Source: Rhipicephalus microplus
Taxonomy: Eukaryota; Arthropoda; Arachnida; Ixodida; Ixodidae
Direction: 5' to 3'
NCBI RefSeq assembly: GCF_043290135.1
Contig: NC_134707.1
Span: forward strand, 81,176,987-81,240,986
Length of the DNA: 64,000 bases
Shown here: piece after piece, positions 10,170 through 24,115 of the stretch
How positions within the stretch are numbered: position 1 is the first letter of the stretch
Layout: each line of letters opens with the position of its first letter
Translations under genes and position numbers: made by a program
The notes under the pieces: generated by a model
Databases searched by the model: none
Told to the model about the DNA's origin: nothing
Seen by the model: only the letters and a program-made list of their open reading frames with translations

Positions 10170-13100
10170 TGAAGTTTTTATTAGTTTTCATATTTTTACA
10201 TGAGGTTAATTGTATACTCAATGCTGGCGACTGCCTGGCTCGAAAACATTTGTTTACCGGAGGTGTGTGTAGACAACAGTCCTAAAGGAAACACTCTTAC
10301 GTGCAACCGCGTTCTCCAGTGGCGCAATTGGTTAGTGCACGGTACTTATACGACAGTTCTCGTGAGCTATGCCGGGGTTGTGAGTTCGAGCCTCACCTGG
10401 GGAATGAAATTTTTATTAGTTTTCATATTTAGTCATGAGGTTAATTGTATACTCAATGCTGGCGACTGCCTGGCTCGAAAACATTTGTTTACTGGAGTTG
10501 TGTGTAGACAACAGTCCTAAAGGAAACACTCTTACGTGCAACCGCGTTCTCCAGTGGCGCAATTGGTTAGCGCACGGTACTTATACGACAGTTCTCGTGA
10601 GCTATGCCGGGGTTGTGAGTTCGAGCCTCACCTGGGGAATGAAATTTTTATTAGTTTTCATATGTAGTCATGAGGTTAATTGTATACTCAATGCTGGCGA
10701 CTGCCTGGCTCGAAAACATTTGTTTACTGGAGTTGTGTGTAGACAACAGTCCTAAAGGAAAGACTCCTACGTGCGACCGTGTTCCCCAGTGGCGCAATTA
10801 GTTAGCACACGGTACTTATACGACAGTTCTCGTGAGCTATGCCGGGGTTGTGAGTTCGTCCCTCACCTATGGAATCAAATTTTTATTAGATTTCATATTT
10901 AGTCATGAGGTTAATTGTATACTAAATGCTGACGACTGCCTGACTCGAAAACATTTGTTTACTGGAGGTGTGTGTAGACAACAGTCCTAAAGGAAACACT
11001 CTTACGTGCAACCATGTTCCCCAGTGGCGCAATTGGTTAGCGCACGGTACTTATACGACAGTTCTCGTGAGCTATGCCGGGGTTTTGAGTTCAAGCCTCA
11101 CCTGGGGAATGAAGTTTTTATTAGTTTTCATAATTTTACATGAGGTAATTGTATACTCAATGCTGGTGACTGCCTGGCTCCAAAAACATTTGTTTACTAG
11201 AATTGTGTGGAGACAACAGTCCTAAAGGAAAGACTCCTACGTGCGACCTTGTTCCCCAGTGGCGTAATTGGTTAGCGCACGGTACTTATACGACAGTTCT
11301 CGTGAGCTATGCGGGGGTTGAGAGTTCGAGCCTCACCTGGGGAATGAAATTTTTATCAGTTTTCATATTTAGCCGTGAGGTTCATTGTATACTGAATGCT
11401 GGCGACTGCCTGGCTCGAAAACGTTTGTTCACTGGAGTTTTGCGCAGACAACAGTCCTAAAGGAAAGACTCCTACGTGTGACCGTGTCCCCAGTAGCGCA
11501 ATCGGTTAGCGCACGGTACCTTTACGAAAGTTCTCGTGAGCAATGCCGGGGTTGTGAGTTTGAGCCTCAACTGGGGAATGGAATTTTCATTAGTTTTCAT
11601 ATTTAGGCTTGAGGTTAATTGTATACTCAATGCTGGCGACTGCCTGGTTCGGAAACATTTGTTTACTGGAGTTGTGTGGAGACAACAGTCGTAAAGGAAA
11701 CCCTCTTACGTGCAAACGTCTTCCCCAGTGGCGCAATTGGTTAGCGCACGGTACTTATACGACAGTTCTCGTGAGCTATGCCGGGATTGTGAGTTCGAGC
11801 CTCACCTGGGGAATGAAATTTTTATTAGTTTTCATATTTAGCCATGAGGTTAATTGTATACTCAATGCTGGCGACTGCCTAGCTCGAAAACTATTGTTTA
11901 CTGGTGTTGTGTGGAGACAACAGTCCTAAAGAAAAGACTCCTACGTGCGACCGTGTTCCCCAGTGGCGCAATCGGTTAGCGCACGGTACCTATACAACAG
12001 TTCTCGTCAGCTATGCCGGGGTTGTGAGTTCGAGACTCACCTGGGGAATGAAATTTTTATTAGTTTTCATAATTAGTCATGAGGTTAATTGTATACTCAA
12101 TGCTGGCGACTGCCTGGCTCGAAAACATTTGTTTACTGGAGGTGTGTGTAGACAACAGTCCTAAAGGAAACACTCTTACGTGCGACCGTCTTCCCCAGTG
12201 GCGCAATTGGTTAGCGCACGGTACTTATACGACAGTTCTCGTGAGCTATGCCGGGGTTGTGAGTTCGAGCCTCACCTGGGGAATGAAATTTTTATTAGTT
12301 TTCATATTTAGTCGTGAGGTTCATTGTATACTGAATGCTGGCGACTGCCTGGCTCGAAAACGTTTGTTTACTGGAGTTTTGCGCAGACAACAGTCCTAAA
12401 GGAAAGACTCCTACGTGTGACCGTGTCCCCAGTGGCGCAATCGGTTAGCGCACGGTACCTTTACGTAAGTTCTCGTGAGCTATGCCGGGGTTGTGAGTTT
12501 GAGCCTCACCTGGGGAATGGAATTTTCATTAGTTTTCATATTTAGGCTTGAGGTTAATTGTATACTCAATGCTGGCGACTGCCTGGTTCGGAAACATTTG
12601 TTTACTGGAGTTGTGTGGAGACAACAGTCGTAAAGGAAACCCTCTTACGTGCAAACGTGTTCCCCAGTGGCGCCATTGGTTAGCGCACGGTACTTATACG
12701 ACAGTTCTCGTCAGCTATGCCGAGGTTGTGAGTTCGAGACTCGCCTGTGGAATGAAATTTTTATTAGTTTTCATATTTAGTCATGAGGTTAATTGTATAC
12801 TCAATGCTGGCGACTGCCTGGCTCGAAAAAATTTGTTTACTGGAGTTTTGCGCAGACAACAGTCCTAAAGGAAAGACTCTTACGTGCGACCGTGTTCCGC
12901 AGTGGCGCAATTGGTTAGCGCACGGTACTTACACGACAGTTCTTGTGAGCTATGCCGAGGTTGTGAGTTCCATACTCGCCTGTGGAATGAAATTTTTATT
13001 AGTTTTCATATTTAGTCATGAGGTTAATTGTATACTCAATGCTGGCGACTGCCTGGCTCGAAAAAATTTGTTTACTGGAGTTTTGCGCAGACAACAGTCC

Positions 13101-14304
13101 TAAAGGAAAGACTCCTTCGTGCGACCGTGTTCCGCAGTGGCGCAATTGGTTAGCGCACGGTACTTACACGACGGTTCTTGTGAGCTATGCCGGGGTTGTG
13201 AGTTTGAGCCTCGCCTGGGGAGTGAAATTTTTATTAGTTTTCATATTTAGCCATGAGGTAATTGTATACTCAATGCTGGCAACTGCCTAGCCTGAAAACA
13301 TTTGTTTACTGGAGTTGTGTGTAGACAACTGTCCTAAAGGAAACACTTTTACAAGCAACCGTGTTCCCCAGTGGCGCAATTGGTTAGCGCACGGTACTTA
13401 TACGACAGTTCTCGTGAGCTATGCCGGGGTTGTGAGTTCGAGCCTCACCTGGGGAATGAAGTTTTTATTAGTTTTCATATTTTTACATGAGGTTAATTGT
13501 ATACTCAATGCTGGCGACTGCCTGGCTCGAAAACATTTGTTTACCGGAGGTGTGTGTAGACAACAGTCCTAAAGGAAACACTCTTACGTGCAACCGCGTT
13601 CTCCAGTGGCGCAATTGGTTAGTGCACGGTACTTATACGACAGTTCTCGTGAGCTATGCCGGGGTTGTGAGTTCGAGCCTCACCTGGGGAATGAAATTTT
13701 TATTAGTTTTCATATTTAGTCATGAGGTTAATTGTATACTCAATGCTGGCGACTGCCTGGCTCGAAAACATTTGTTTACTGGAGTTGTGTGTAGACAACA
13801 GTCCTAAAGGAAACACTCTTACGTGCAACCGCGTTCTCCAGTGGCGCAATTGGTTAGCGCACGGTACTTATACGACAGTTCTCGTGAGCTATGCCGGGGT
13901 TGTGAGTTCGAGCCTCACCTGGGGAATGAAATTTTTATTAGTTTTCATATTTAGTCATGAGGTTAATTGTATACTCAATGCTGGCGACTGCCTGGCTCGA
14001 AAACATTTGTTTACTGGAGTTGTGTGTAGACAACAGTCCTAAAGGAAAGACTCCTACGTGCGACCGTGTTCCCCAGTGGCGCAATTAGTTAGCACACGGT
14101 ACTTATACGACAGTTCTCGTGAGCTATGCCGGGGTTGTGAGTTCGTCCCTCACCTATGGAATCAAATTTTTATTAGATTTCATATTTAGTCATGAGGTTA
14201 ATTGTATACTAAATGCTGACGACTGCCTGACTCGAAAACATTTGTTTACTGGAGGTGTGTGTAGACAACAGTCCTAAAGGAAACACTCTTACGTGCAACC
14301 ATGT

Positions 14305-14396
14305 TCCCCAGTGGCGCAATTGGTTAGCGCACGGTACTCATACGACAGTTCTCGTGAGCTATGCCGGGGTTTTGAGTTCAAGCCTCACCTGGGGAA
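14305..14396 (+). tRNA. tRNA-like copy with anticodon CAT (1 of 7)
   Basis: T34 is C, so the anticodon (14339-14341) is CAT on an isoleucine-type body. The acceptor is intact and U33 is kept. The first T-stem pair is lost (TTGAG/CTCAC), the T loop is TTCAAGC, and the downstream T5 is broken to ATATTTATT. Confidence 0.7.
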
Positions 14397-15130
14397 TGAA
14401 ATATTTATTAGTTTTCATATTTAGTCATGAGGTTAATTGTATACTCAATGCTGGCGACTGCCTAGCTCGAAAACTATTGTTTACTGGTGTTGTGTGGAGA
14501 CAACAGTCCTAAAGAAAAGACTCCTACGTGCGACCGTGTTCCCCAGTGGCGCAATCGGTTAGCGCACGGTACCTATACAACAGTTCTCGTCAGCTATGCC
14601 GGGGTTGTGAGTTCGAGACTCACCTGGGGAATGAAATTTTTATTAGTTTTCATAATTAGTCATGAGGTTAATTGTATACTCAATGCTGGCGACTGCCTGG
14701 CTCGAAAACATTTGTTTACTGGAGGTGTGTGTAGACAACAGTCCTAAAGGAAACACTCTTACGTGCGACCGTCTTCCCCAGTGGCGCAATTGGTTAGCGC
14801 ACGGTACTTATACGACAGTTCTCGTGAGCTATGCCGGGGTTGTGAGTTCGAGCCTCACCTGGGGAATGAAATTTTTATTAGTTTTCATATTTAGTCGTGA
14901 GGTTCATTGTATACTGAATGCTGGCGACTGCCTGGCTCGAAAACGTTTGTTTACTGGAGTTTTGCGCAGACAACAGTCCTAAAGGAAAGACTCCTACGTG
15001 TGACCGTGTCCCCAGTGGCGCAATCGGTTAGCGCACGGTACCTTTACGTAAGTTCTCGTGAGCTATGCCGGGGTTGTGAGTTTGAGCCTCACCTGGGGAA
15101 TGGAATTTTCATTAGTTTTCATATTTAGGC

Positions 15131-18100
15131 TTGATGTTAATTGTATACTCAATGCTGGCGACTGCCTGGTTCGGAAACATTTGTTTACTGGAGTTGTGTG
15201 GAGACAACAGTCGTAAAGGAAACCCTCTTACGTGCAAACGTCTTCCCCAGTGGCGCAATTGGTTAGCGCACGGTACTTATACGACAGTTCTCGTGAGCTA
15301 TGCCGGGATTGTGAGTTCGAGCCTCACCTGGGGAATGAAATTTTTATTAGTTTTCATATTTAGTCGTGAGGTTCATTGTATACTGAATGCTGGCGACTGC
15401 CTGGCTCGAAAACGTTTGTTTACTGGAGTTTTGCGCAGACAACAGTCCTAAAGGAAAGACTCCTACGTGTGACCGTGTCCCCAGTGGCGCAATCGGTTAG
15501 CGCACGGTACCTTTACGTAAGTTCTCGTGAGCTATGCCGGGGTTGTGAGTTTGAGCCTCACCTGGGGAATGGAATTTTCATTAGTTTTCATATTTAGGCT
15601 TGAGGTTAATTGTATACTCAATGCTGGCGACTGCCTGGTTCGGAAACATTTGTTTACTGGAGTTGTGTGGAGACAACAGTCGTAAAGGAAACCCTCTTAC
15701 GTGCAAACGTGTTCCCCAGTGGCGCAATTGGTTAGCGCACGGTACTTATACGACAGTTCTCGTCAGCTATGCCAAGGTTGTGAGTTCGAGACTCGCCTGT
15801 GGAATGAAATTTTTATTAGTTTTCATATTTAGTCATGAGGTTAATTGTATACTCAATGGTGGCGACTGCCTGGCTCGAAAAAATTTGTTTACTGGAGTTT
15901 TGCGCAGACAACAGTCCTAAAGGAAAGACTCCTACGTGCGACCGTGTTCCGCAGTGGCGCAATTGGTTAGCGCACGGTACTTACACGACAGTGCTTGTGA
16001 GCTATGCCGAGGTTGTGAGTTCGAGACTCGCCTGTGGAATGAAATTTTTCTTAGTTTTCATATTTAGTCATGAGGTTAATTGTATACTCAATGCTGGCGA
16101 CTGCCTGGCTCGAAAAAATTTGTTTACTGGAGTTTTGCGCAGACAACAGTCCTAAAGGAAAGACTCCTACGTGCGACCGTGTTCCGCAGTGGCGCAATTG
16201 GTTAGCGCACGGTACTTACACGACGGTTCTTGTGAGCTATGCCGGGGTTGTGAGTTTGAGCCTCGCCTGGGGAGTGAAATTTTTATTAGTTTTTATATTT
16301 AGCCTTGAGGTAATTGTATACTCAATGCTGGCAACTGCCTAGCCTGAAAACATTTGTTTACTGGAGTTGTGTGTAGACAACAGTCCTAAAGGAAACACTT
16401 TTACAAGCAACCGTGTTCCCCAGTGGCGCAATTGGTTAGCGCACGGTACTTATACGACAGTTCTCGTGAGCTATGCCGGGGTTGTGAGTTCGAGCCTCAC
16501 CTGGGGAATGAAGTTTTTATTAGTTTTCATATTTTTACATGAGGTTAATTGTATACTCAATGCTGGCGACTGCCTGGCTCGAAAACATTTGTTTACCGGA
16601 GGTGTGTGTAGACAACAGTCCTAAAGGAAACACTCTTACGTGCAACCGCGTTCTCCAGTGGCGCAATTGGTTAGTGCACGGTACTTATACGACAGTTCTC
16701 GTGAGCTATGCCGGGGTTGTGAGTTCGAGCCTCACCTGGGGAATGAAATTTTTATTAGTTTTCATATTTAGTCATGAGGTTAATTGTATACTCAATGCTG
16801 GCGACTGCCTGGCTCGAAAACATTTGTTTACTGGAGTTGTGTGTAGACAACAGTCCTAAAGGAAACACTCTTACGTGCAACCGCGTTCTCCAGTGGCGCA
16901 ATTGGTTAGCGCACGGTACTTATACGACAGTTCTCGTGAGCTATGCCGGGGTTGTGAGTTCGAGCCTCACCTGGGGAATGAAATTTTTATTAGTTTTCAT
17001 ATTTAGTCATGAGGTTAATTGTATACTCAATGCTGGCGACTGCCTGGCTCGAAAACATTTGTTTACTGGAGTTGTGTGTAGACAACAGTCCTAAAGGAAA
17101 GACTCCTACGTGCGACCGTGTTCCCCAGTGGCGCAATTAGTTAGCACACGGTACTTATACGACAGTTCTCGTGAGCTATGCCGGGGTTGTGAGTTCGTCC
17201 CTCACCTATGGAATCAAATTTTTATTAGATTTCATATTTAGTCATGAGGTTAATTGTATACTAAATGCTGACGACTGCCTGACTCGAAAACATTTGTTTA
17301 CTGGAGGTGTGTGTAGACAACAGTCCTAAAGGAAACACTCTTACGTGCAACCATGTTCCCCAGTGGCGCAATTGGTTAGCGCACGGTACTTATACGACAG
17401 TTCTCGTGAGCTATGCCGGGGTTTTGAGTTCAAGCCTCACCTGGGGAATGAAGTTTTTATTAGTTTTCATAATTTTACATGAGGTAATTGTATACTCAAT
17501 GCTGGTGACTGCCTGGCTCCAAAAACATTTGTTTACTAGAATTGTGTGGAGACAACAGTCCTAAAGGAAAGACTCCTACGTGCGACCTTGTTCCCCAGTG
17601 GCGTAATTGGTTAGCGCACGGTACTTATACGACAGTTCTCGTGAGCTATGCGGGGGTTGAGAGTTCGAGCCTCACCTGGGGAATGAAATTTTTATCAGTT
17701 TTCATATTTAGCCGTGAGGTTCATTGTATACTGAATGCTGGCGACTGCCTGGCTCGAAAACGTTTGTTCACTGGAGTTTTGCGCAGACAACAGTCCTAAA
17801 GGAAAGACTCCTACGTGTGACCGTGTCCCCAGTAGCGCAATCGGTTAGCGCACGGTACCTTTACGAAAGTTCTCGTGAGCAATGCCGGGGTTGTGAGTTT
17901 GAGCCTCAACTGGGGAATGGAATTTTCATTAGTTTTCATATTTAGGCTTGAGGTTAATTGTATACTCAATGCTGGCGACTGCCTGGTTCGGAAACATTTG
18001 TTTACTGGAGTTGTGTGGAGACAACAGTCGTAAAGGAAACCCTCTTACGTGCAAACGTCTTCCCCAGTGGCGCAATTGGTTAGCGCACGGTACTTATACG

Positions 18101-20765
18101 ACAGTTCTCGTGAGCTATGCCGGGATTGTGAGTTCGAGCCTCACCTGGGGAATGAAATTTTTATTAGTTTTCATATTTAGCCATGAGGTTAATTGTATAC
18201 TCAATGCTGGCGACTGCCTAGCTCGAAAACTATTGTTTACTGGTGTTGTGTGGAGACAACAGTCCTAAAGAAAAGACTCCTACGTGCGACCGTGTTCCCC
18301 AGTGGCGCAATCGGTTAGCGCACGGTACCTATACAACAGTTCTCGTCAGCTATGCCGGGGTTGTGAGTTCGAGACTCACCTGGGGAATGAAATTTTTATT
18401 AGTTTTCACAATTAGTCATGAGGTTAATTGTATACTCAATGCTGGCGACTGCCTGGCTCGAAAACATTTGTTTACTGGAGGTGTGTGTAGACAACAGTCC
18501 TAAAGGAAACACTCTTACGTGCGACCGTCTTCCCCAGTGGCGCAATTGGTTAGCGCACGGTACTTATACGACAGTTCTCGTGAGCTATGCCGGGGTTGTG
18601 AGTTCGAGCCTCACCTGGGGAATGAAATTTTTATTAGTTTTCATATTTAGTCGTGAGGTTCATTGTATACTGAATGCTGGCGACTGCCTGGCTCGAAAAC
18701 GTTTGTTTACTGGAGTTTTGCGCAGACAACAGTCCTAAAGGAAAGACTCCTACGTGTGACCGTGTCCCCAGTGGCGCAATCGGTTAGCGCACGGTACCTT
18801 TACGTAAGTTCTCGTGAGCTATGCCGGGGTTGTGAGTTTGAGCCTCACCTGGGGAATGGAATTTTCATTAGTTTTCATATTTAGGCTTGAGGTTAATTGT
18901 ATACTCAATGCTGGCGACTGCCTGGTTCGGAAACATTTGTTTACTGGAGTTGTGTGGAGACAACAGTCGTAAAGGAAACCCTCTTACGTGCAAACGTGTT
19001 CCCCAGTGGCGCCATTGGTTAGCGCACGGTACTTATACGACAGTTCTCGTCAGCTATGCCGAGGTTGTGAGTTCGAGACTCGCCTGTGGAATGAAATTTT
19101 TATTAGTTTTCATATTTAGTCGTGAGGTTAATTGTATACTCAATGCTGGCGACTGCCTGGCTCGAAAAAATTTGTTTACTGGAGTTTTGCGCAGACAACA
19201 GTCCTAAAGGAAAGACTCTTACGTGCGACCGTGTTCCGCAGTGGCGCAATTGGTTAGCGCACGGTACTTACACGACAGTTCTTGTGAGCTATGCCGAGGT
19301 TGTGAGTTCCATACTCGCCTGTGGAATGAAATTTTTATTAGTTTTCATATTTAGTCATGAGGTTAATTGTATACTCAATGCTGGCGACTGCCTGGCTCGA
19401 AAAAATTTGTTTACTGGAGTTTTGCGCAGACAACAGTCCTAAAGGAAAGACTCCTTCGTGCGACCGTGTTCCGCAGTGGCGCAATTGGTTAGCGCACGGT
19501 ACTTACACGACGGTTCTTGTGAGCTATGCCGGGGTTGTGAGTTTGAGCCTCGCCTGGGGAGTGAAATTTTTATTAGTTTTCATATTTAGCCATGAGGTAA
19601 TTGTATACTCAATGCTGGCAACTGCCTAGCCTGAAAACATTTGTTTACTGGAGTTGTGTGTAGACAACTGTCCTAAAGGAAACACTTTTACAAGCAACCG
19701 TGTTCCCCAGTGGCGCAATTGGTTAGCGCACGGTACTTATACGACAGTTCTCGTGAGCTATGCCGGGGTTGTGAGTTCGAGCCTCACCTGGGGAATGAAG
19801 TTTTTATTAGTTTTCATATTTTTACATGAGGTTAATTGTATACTCAATGCTGGCGACTGCCTGGCTCGAAAACATTTGTTTACCGGAGGTGTGTGTAGAC
19901 AACAGTCCTAAAGGAAACACTCTTACGTGCAACCGCGTTCTCCAGTGGCGCAATTGGTTAGTGCACGGTACTTATACGACAGTTCTCGTGAGCTATGCCG
20001 GGGTTGTGAGTTCGAGCCTCACCTGGGGAATGAAATTTTTATTAGTTTTCATATTTAGTCATGAGGTTAATTGTATACTCAATGCTGGCGACTGCCTGGC
20101 TCGAAAACATTTGTTTACTGGAGTTGTGTGTAGACAACAGTCCTAAAGGAAACACTCTTACGTGCAACCGCGTTCTCCAGTGGCGCAATTGGTTAGCGCA
20201 CGGTACTTATACGACAGTTCTCGTGAGCTATGCCGGGGTTGTGAGTTCGAGCCTCACCTGGGGAATGAAATTTTTATTAGTTTTCATATTTAGTCATGAG
20301 GTTAATTGTATACTCAATGCTGGCGACTGCCTGGCTCGAAAACATTTGTTTACTGGAGTTGTGTGTAGACAACAGTCCTAAAGGAAAGACTCCTACGTGC
20401 GACCGTGTTCCCCAGTGGCGCAATTAGTTAGCACACGGTACTTATACGACAGTTCTCGTGAGCTATGCCGGGGTTGTGAGTTCGTCCCTCACCTATGGAA
20501 TCAAATTTTTATTAGATTTCATATTTAGTCATGAGGTTAATTGTATACTAAATGCTGACGACTGCCTGACTCGAAAACATTTGTTTACTGGAGGTGTGTG
20601 TAGACAACAGTCCTAAAGGAAACACTCTTACGTGCAACCATGTTCCCCAGTGGCGCAATTGGTTAGCGCACGGTACTCATACGACAGTTTTCGTGAGCTA
20701 TGCCGGGGTTTTGAGTTCAAGCCTCACCTGGGGAATGAAATATTTATTAGTTTTCATATTTAGTC
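15131..20765 (+). repeat. 6,339-bp higher-order repeat, copy 2 (incomplete)
   Basis: Matches 8792-14426 in order at a constant offset of 6,339 bp, with scattered single-base differences (for example GCCAAGG against GCCGAGG near 15773). The match is lost around 20.77 kb, where the sequence joins a different higher-order frame. Confidence 0.85.
20644..20735 (+). tRNA. tRNA-like copy with anticodon CAT (2 of 7)
   Basis: Same subtype as the 14305 copy, lying 6,339 bp downstream of it. CAT is at 20678-20680. The intron differs by one base (AGTTTTCG for AGTTCTCG). Confidence 0.7.
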
Positions 20766-22991
20766 ATGAGGTTAATTGTATACTCAATGCTGGCGACAGC
20801 TTGGCCCGAAAACATTTGTTTACTGGAGTTGTGTGTAGAGAACAGTCCCAAAGGAAACACTCTTATGTGCAACCGTGTTCCCCAGTGGCGCAATTGGTTA
20901 GCGCACGGTACTTATACGACAGTTCTCGTGAGCTATGCCGGGGTTGTGAGTTCGAGCCTCCCCTGAGGATTGAAATTTTTATTAGTTTTCATATTTAGTC
21001 ATGAGGTAAATTGTATACTCAATGCTGGCGACAGCCTGGCCCGAAAACATTTGTTTACTGGAGTTGTGTGTAGACAACAGTCCTAAAGGAAACACTCTTA
21101 CGTGCAACCGTGTTCCCCAGTGGCGCAATTGGTTAGCGCACGGTACTTATACGACAGTTCTCGTGAGCTATGCCGGGATATTGAGTTCGAGCCTCACCTC
21201 GGGAATAAAATTCTTATTAGTTTCCATTATCAGTCATGAGGTTAATTGTATACTCAATGCTGGCGACTGCCTAGCTCGAAAACATTTGTTTACTGGAGTT
21301 GTGTGTAGACAACAGTCCTAAAGAAAAGACTCCTACGTGCGACCGTGTTCCCCAGTGGCGCAATTAGTTAGTGCACGGTACTTATACGACAGTTCTCGTG
21401 AGCTATGCCGGGTTTGTGAGTTTGAGCCTCACCTGGGAAGTGAAATTTTTATTAGTTTTCATATTTAGCCATGAGGTTAATTGTATACTCAATGCTGGCG
21501 ACTGCCTAGCTCGAAAACTATTGTTTACTGGTGTTGTGTGGAGACAACAGTCCTAAAGAAAAGACTCCTACGTGCGACCGTGTTCCCCAGTGGCGCAATC
21601 GGTTAGCGCACGGTACCTATACAACAGTTCTGGTCAGCTATGCCGGGGTTGTGAGTTCGAGACTCACCTGGGGAATGAAATTTTTATTAGTTTTCATATT
21701 TAGTCATGAGGTTAATTGTATACTCAATGCTGGCGACTGCCTGGCTCGAAAACATTTGTTTACTGGAGGTGTGTGTAGACAACAGTCCTAAAGGAAACAC
21801 TCTTACGTGCGACCGTCTTCCCCAGTGGCGCAATTGGTTAGCGCACGGTACTTATACGACAGTTCTCGTGAGCTATGCCGGGGTTGTGAGTTCGAGCCTC
21901 ACCTGGGGAATGAAATTTTTATTAGTTTTCATATTTAGTCGTGAGGTTCATTGTATACTGAATGCTGGCGACTGCCTGGCTCGAAAACGTTTGTTTACTG
22001 GAGTTTTGCGCAGACAACAGTCCTAAAGGAAAGACTCCTACGTGTGACCGTGTCCCCAGTGGCGCAATCGGTTAGCGCACGGTACCTTTACGTAAGTTCT
22101 CGTGAGCTATGCCGGGGTTGTGAGTTTGAGCCTCACCTGGGGAATGGAATTTTCATTAGTTTTCATATTTAGGCTTGAGGTTAATTGTATACTCAATGCT
22201 GGCGACTGCCTGGTTCGGAAACATTTGTTTACTGGAGTTGTGTGGAGACAACAGTCGTAAAGGAAACCCTCTTACGTGCAAACGTGTTCCCCAGTGGCGC
22301 AATTGGTTAGCGCACGGTACTTATACGACAGTTCTCGTCAGCTATGCCGAGGTTGTGAGTTCGAGACTCGCCTGTGGAATGAAATTTTTATTAGTTTTCA
22401 TATTTAGTCATGAGGTTAATTGTATACTCAATGCTGGCGACTGCCTGGCTCGAAAAAATTTGTTTACTGGAGTTTTGCGCAGACAACAGTCCTAAAGGAA
22501 AGACTCCTACGTGCGACCGTGTTCCGCAGTGGCGCAATTGGTTAGCGCACGGTACTTACACGACAGTGCTTGTGAGCTATGCCGAGGTTGTGAGTTCGAG
22601 ACTCGCCTGTGGAATGAAATTTTTATTAGTTTTCATATTTAGTCATGAGGTTAATTGTATACTCAATGCTGGCGACTGCCTGGCTCGAAAAAATTTGTTT
22701 ACTGGAGTTTTGCGCAGACAACAGTCCTAAAGGAAAGACTCCTACGTGCGACCGTGTTCCGCAGTGGCGCAATTGGTTAGCGCACGGTACTTACACGACG
22801 GTTCTTGTGAGCTATGCCGGGGTTGTGAGTTTGAGCCTCGCCTGGGGAGTGAAATTTTTATTAGTTTTCATATTTAGCCATGAGGTAATTGTATACTCAA
22901 TGCTGGCAACTGCCTAGCCTGAAAACATTTGTTTACTGGAGTTGTGTGTAGACAACAGTCCTAAAGGAAACACTTTTACAAGCAACCGTGT

Positions 22992-23083
22992 TCCCCAGTG
23001 GCGCAATTGGTTAGCGCACGGTACTTATACGACAGTTCTCGTGAGCTATGCCGGGGTTGTGAGTTCGAGCCTCACCTGGGGAA
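22992..23083 (+). tRNA. Consensus-structure tRNA-Ile(UAU) with intron
   Basis: All stems pair and every invariant position checked is present. It is the counterpart of the 10078 copy in a later higher-order repeat, so this intact version has been kept through several rounds of amplification. Confidence 0.85.
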
Positions 23084-24115
23084 TGAAGTTTTTATTAGTT
23101 TTCATATTTTTACATGAGGTTAATTGTATACTCAATGCTGGCGACTGCCTGGCTCGAAAACATTTGTTTACCGGAGGTGTGTGTAGACAACAGTCCTAAA
23201 GGAAACACTCTTACGTGCAACCGCGTTCTCCAGTGGCGCAATTGGTTAGTGCACGGTACTTATACGACAGTTCTCGTGAGCTATGCCGGGGTTGTGAGTT
23301 CGAGCCTCACCTGGGGAATGAAATTTTATTAGTTTTCATATTTAGTCATGAGGTTAATTGTATACTCAATGCTGGCGACTGCCTGGCTCGAAAACATTTG
23401 TTTACTGGAGTTGTGTGTAGACAACAGTCCTAAAGGAAACACTCTTACGTGCAACCGCGTTCTCCAGTGGCGCAATTGGTTAGCGCACGGTACTTATACG
23501 ACAGTTCTCGTTAGCTATGCCGGGGTTGTGAGTTCGAGCCTCACCTGGGGAATGAAATTTTTATTAGTTTTCATATTTAGTCATGAGGTTAATTGTATAC
23601 TCAATGCTGTCGACTGCCTGGCTCGAAAACATTTGTTTACTGGAGTTGTGTGTAGACAACAGTCCTAAAGGAAACACTCTTACGTGCAACTGCGTTCTCC
23701 AGTGGCGCAATTGGTTAGCGCACGGTACTTATACGACAGTTCTCGTGAGCTATGCCGGGGTTGTGAGTTCGAGCCTCACCTGGGGAATGAAATTTTTATT
23801 AGTTTTCATATTTAGTCATGAGGTTAATTGTATACTCAATGCTGGCGACTGCCTGGCTCGAAAACATTTGTTTACTGGAGTTGTGTGTAGACAACAGTCC
23901 TAAAGGAAAGACTCCTACGTGCGACCGTGTTCCCCAGTGGCGCAATTAGTTAGCACACGGTACTTATACGACAGTTCTCGTGAGCTATGCCGGGGTTGTG
24001 AGTTCGTCTCTCACCTATGGAATCAAATTTTTATTAGATTTCATATTTAGTCATGAGGTTAATTGTATACTAAATGCTGACGACTGCCTGACTCGAAAAC
24101 ATTTGTTTACTGGAG

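Larger units (their letters stand above)
8792..15130 (+). repeat. 6,339-bp higher-order repeat, copy 1 (27 monomers)
   Basis: Every subtype in this segment recurs 6,339 bp later in the same order. Inside it, shorter offsets of 2,817 bp (12 units) and 3,287 bp (14 units) show that it arose from smaller higher-order units. Confidence 0.85.
20594..24115 (+). repeat. 3,522-bp higher-order repeat (15 monomers)
   Basis: Its units match 18.2-20.6 kb at an offset of 3,288 bp up to about 23.3 kb. The offset then becomes 3,522 bp, one extra monomer, near 23.58 kb. A one-base deletion in the T-run (GAAATTTTATT) marks the unit near 23.32 kb. Confidence 0.8.
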
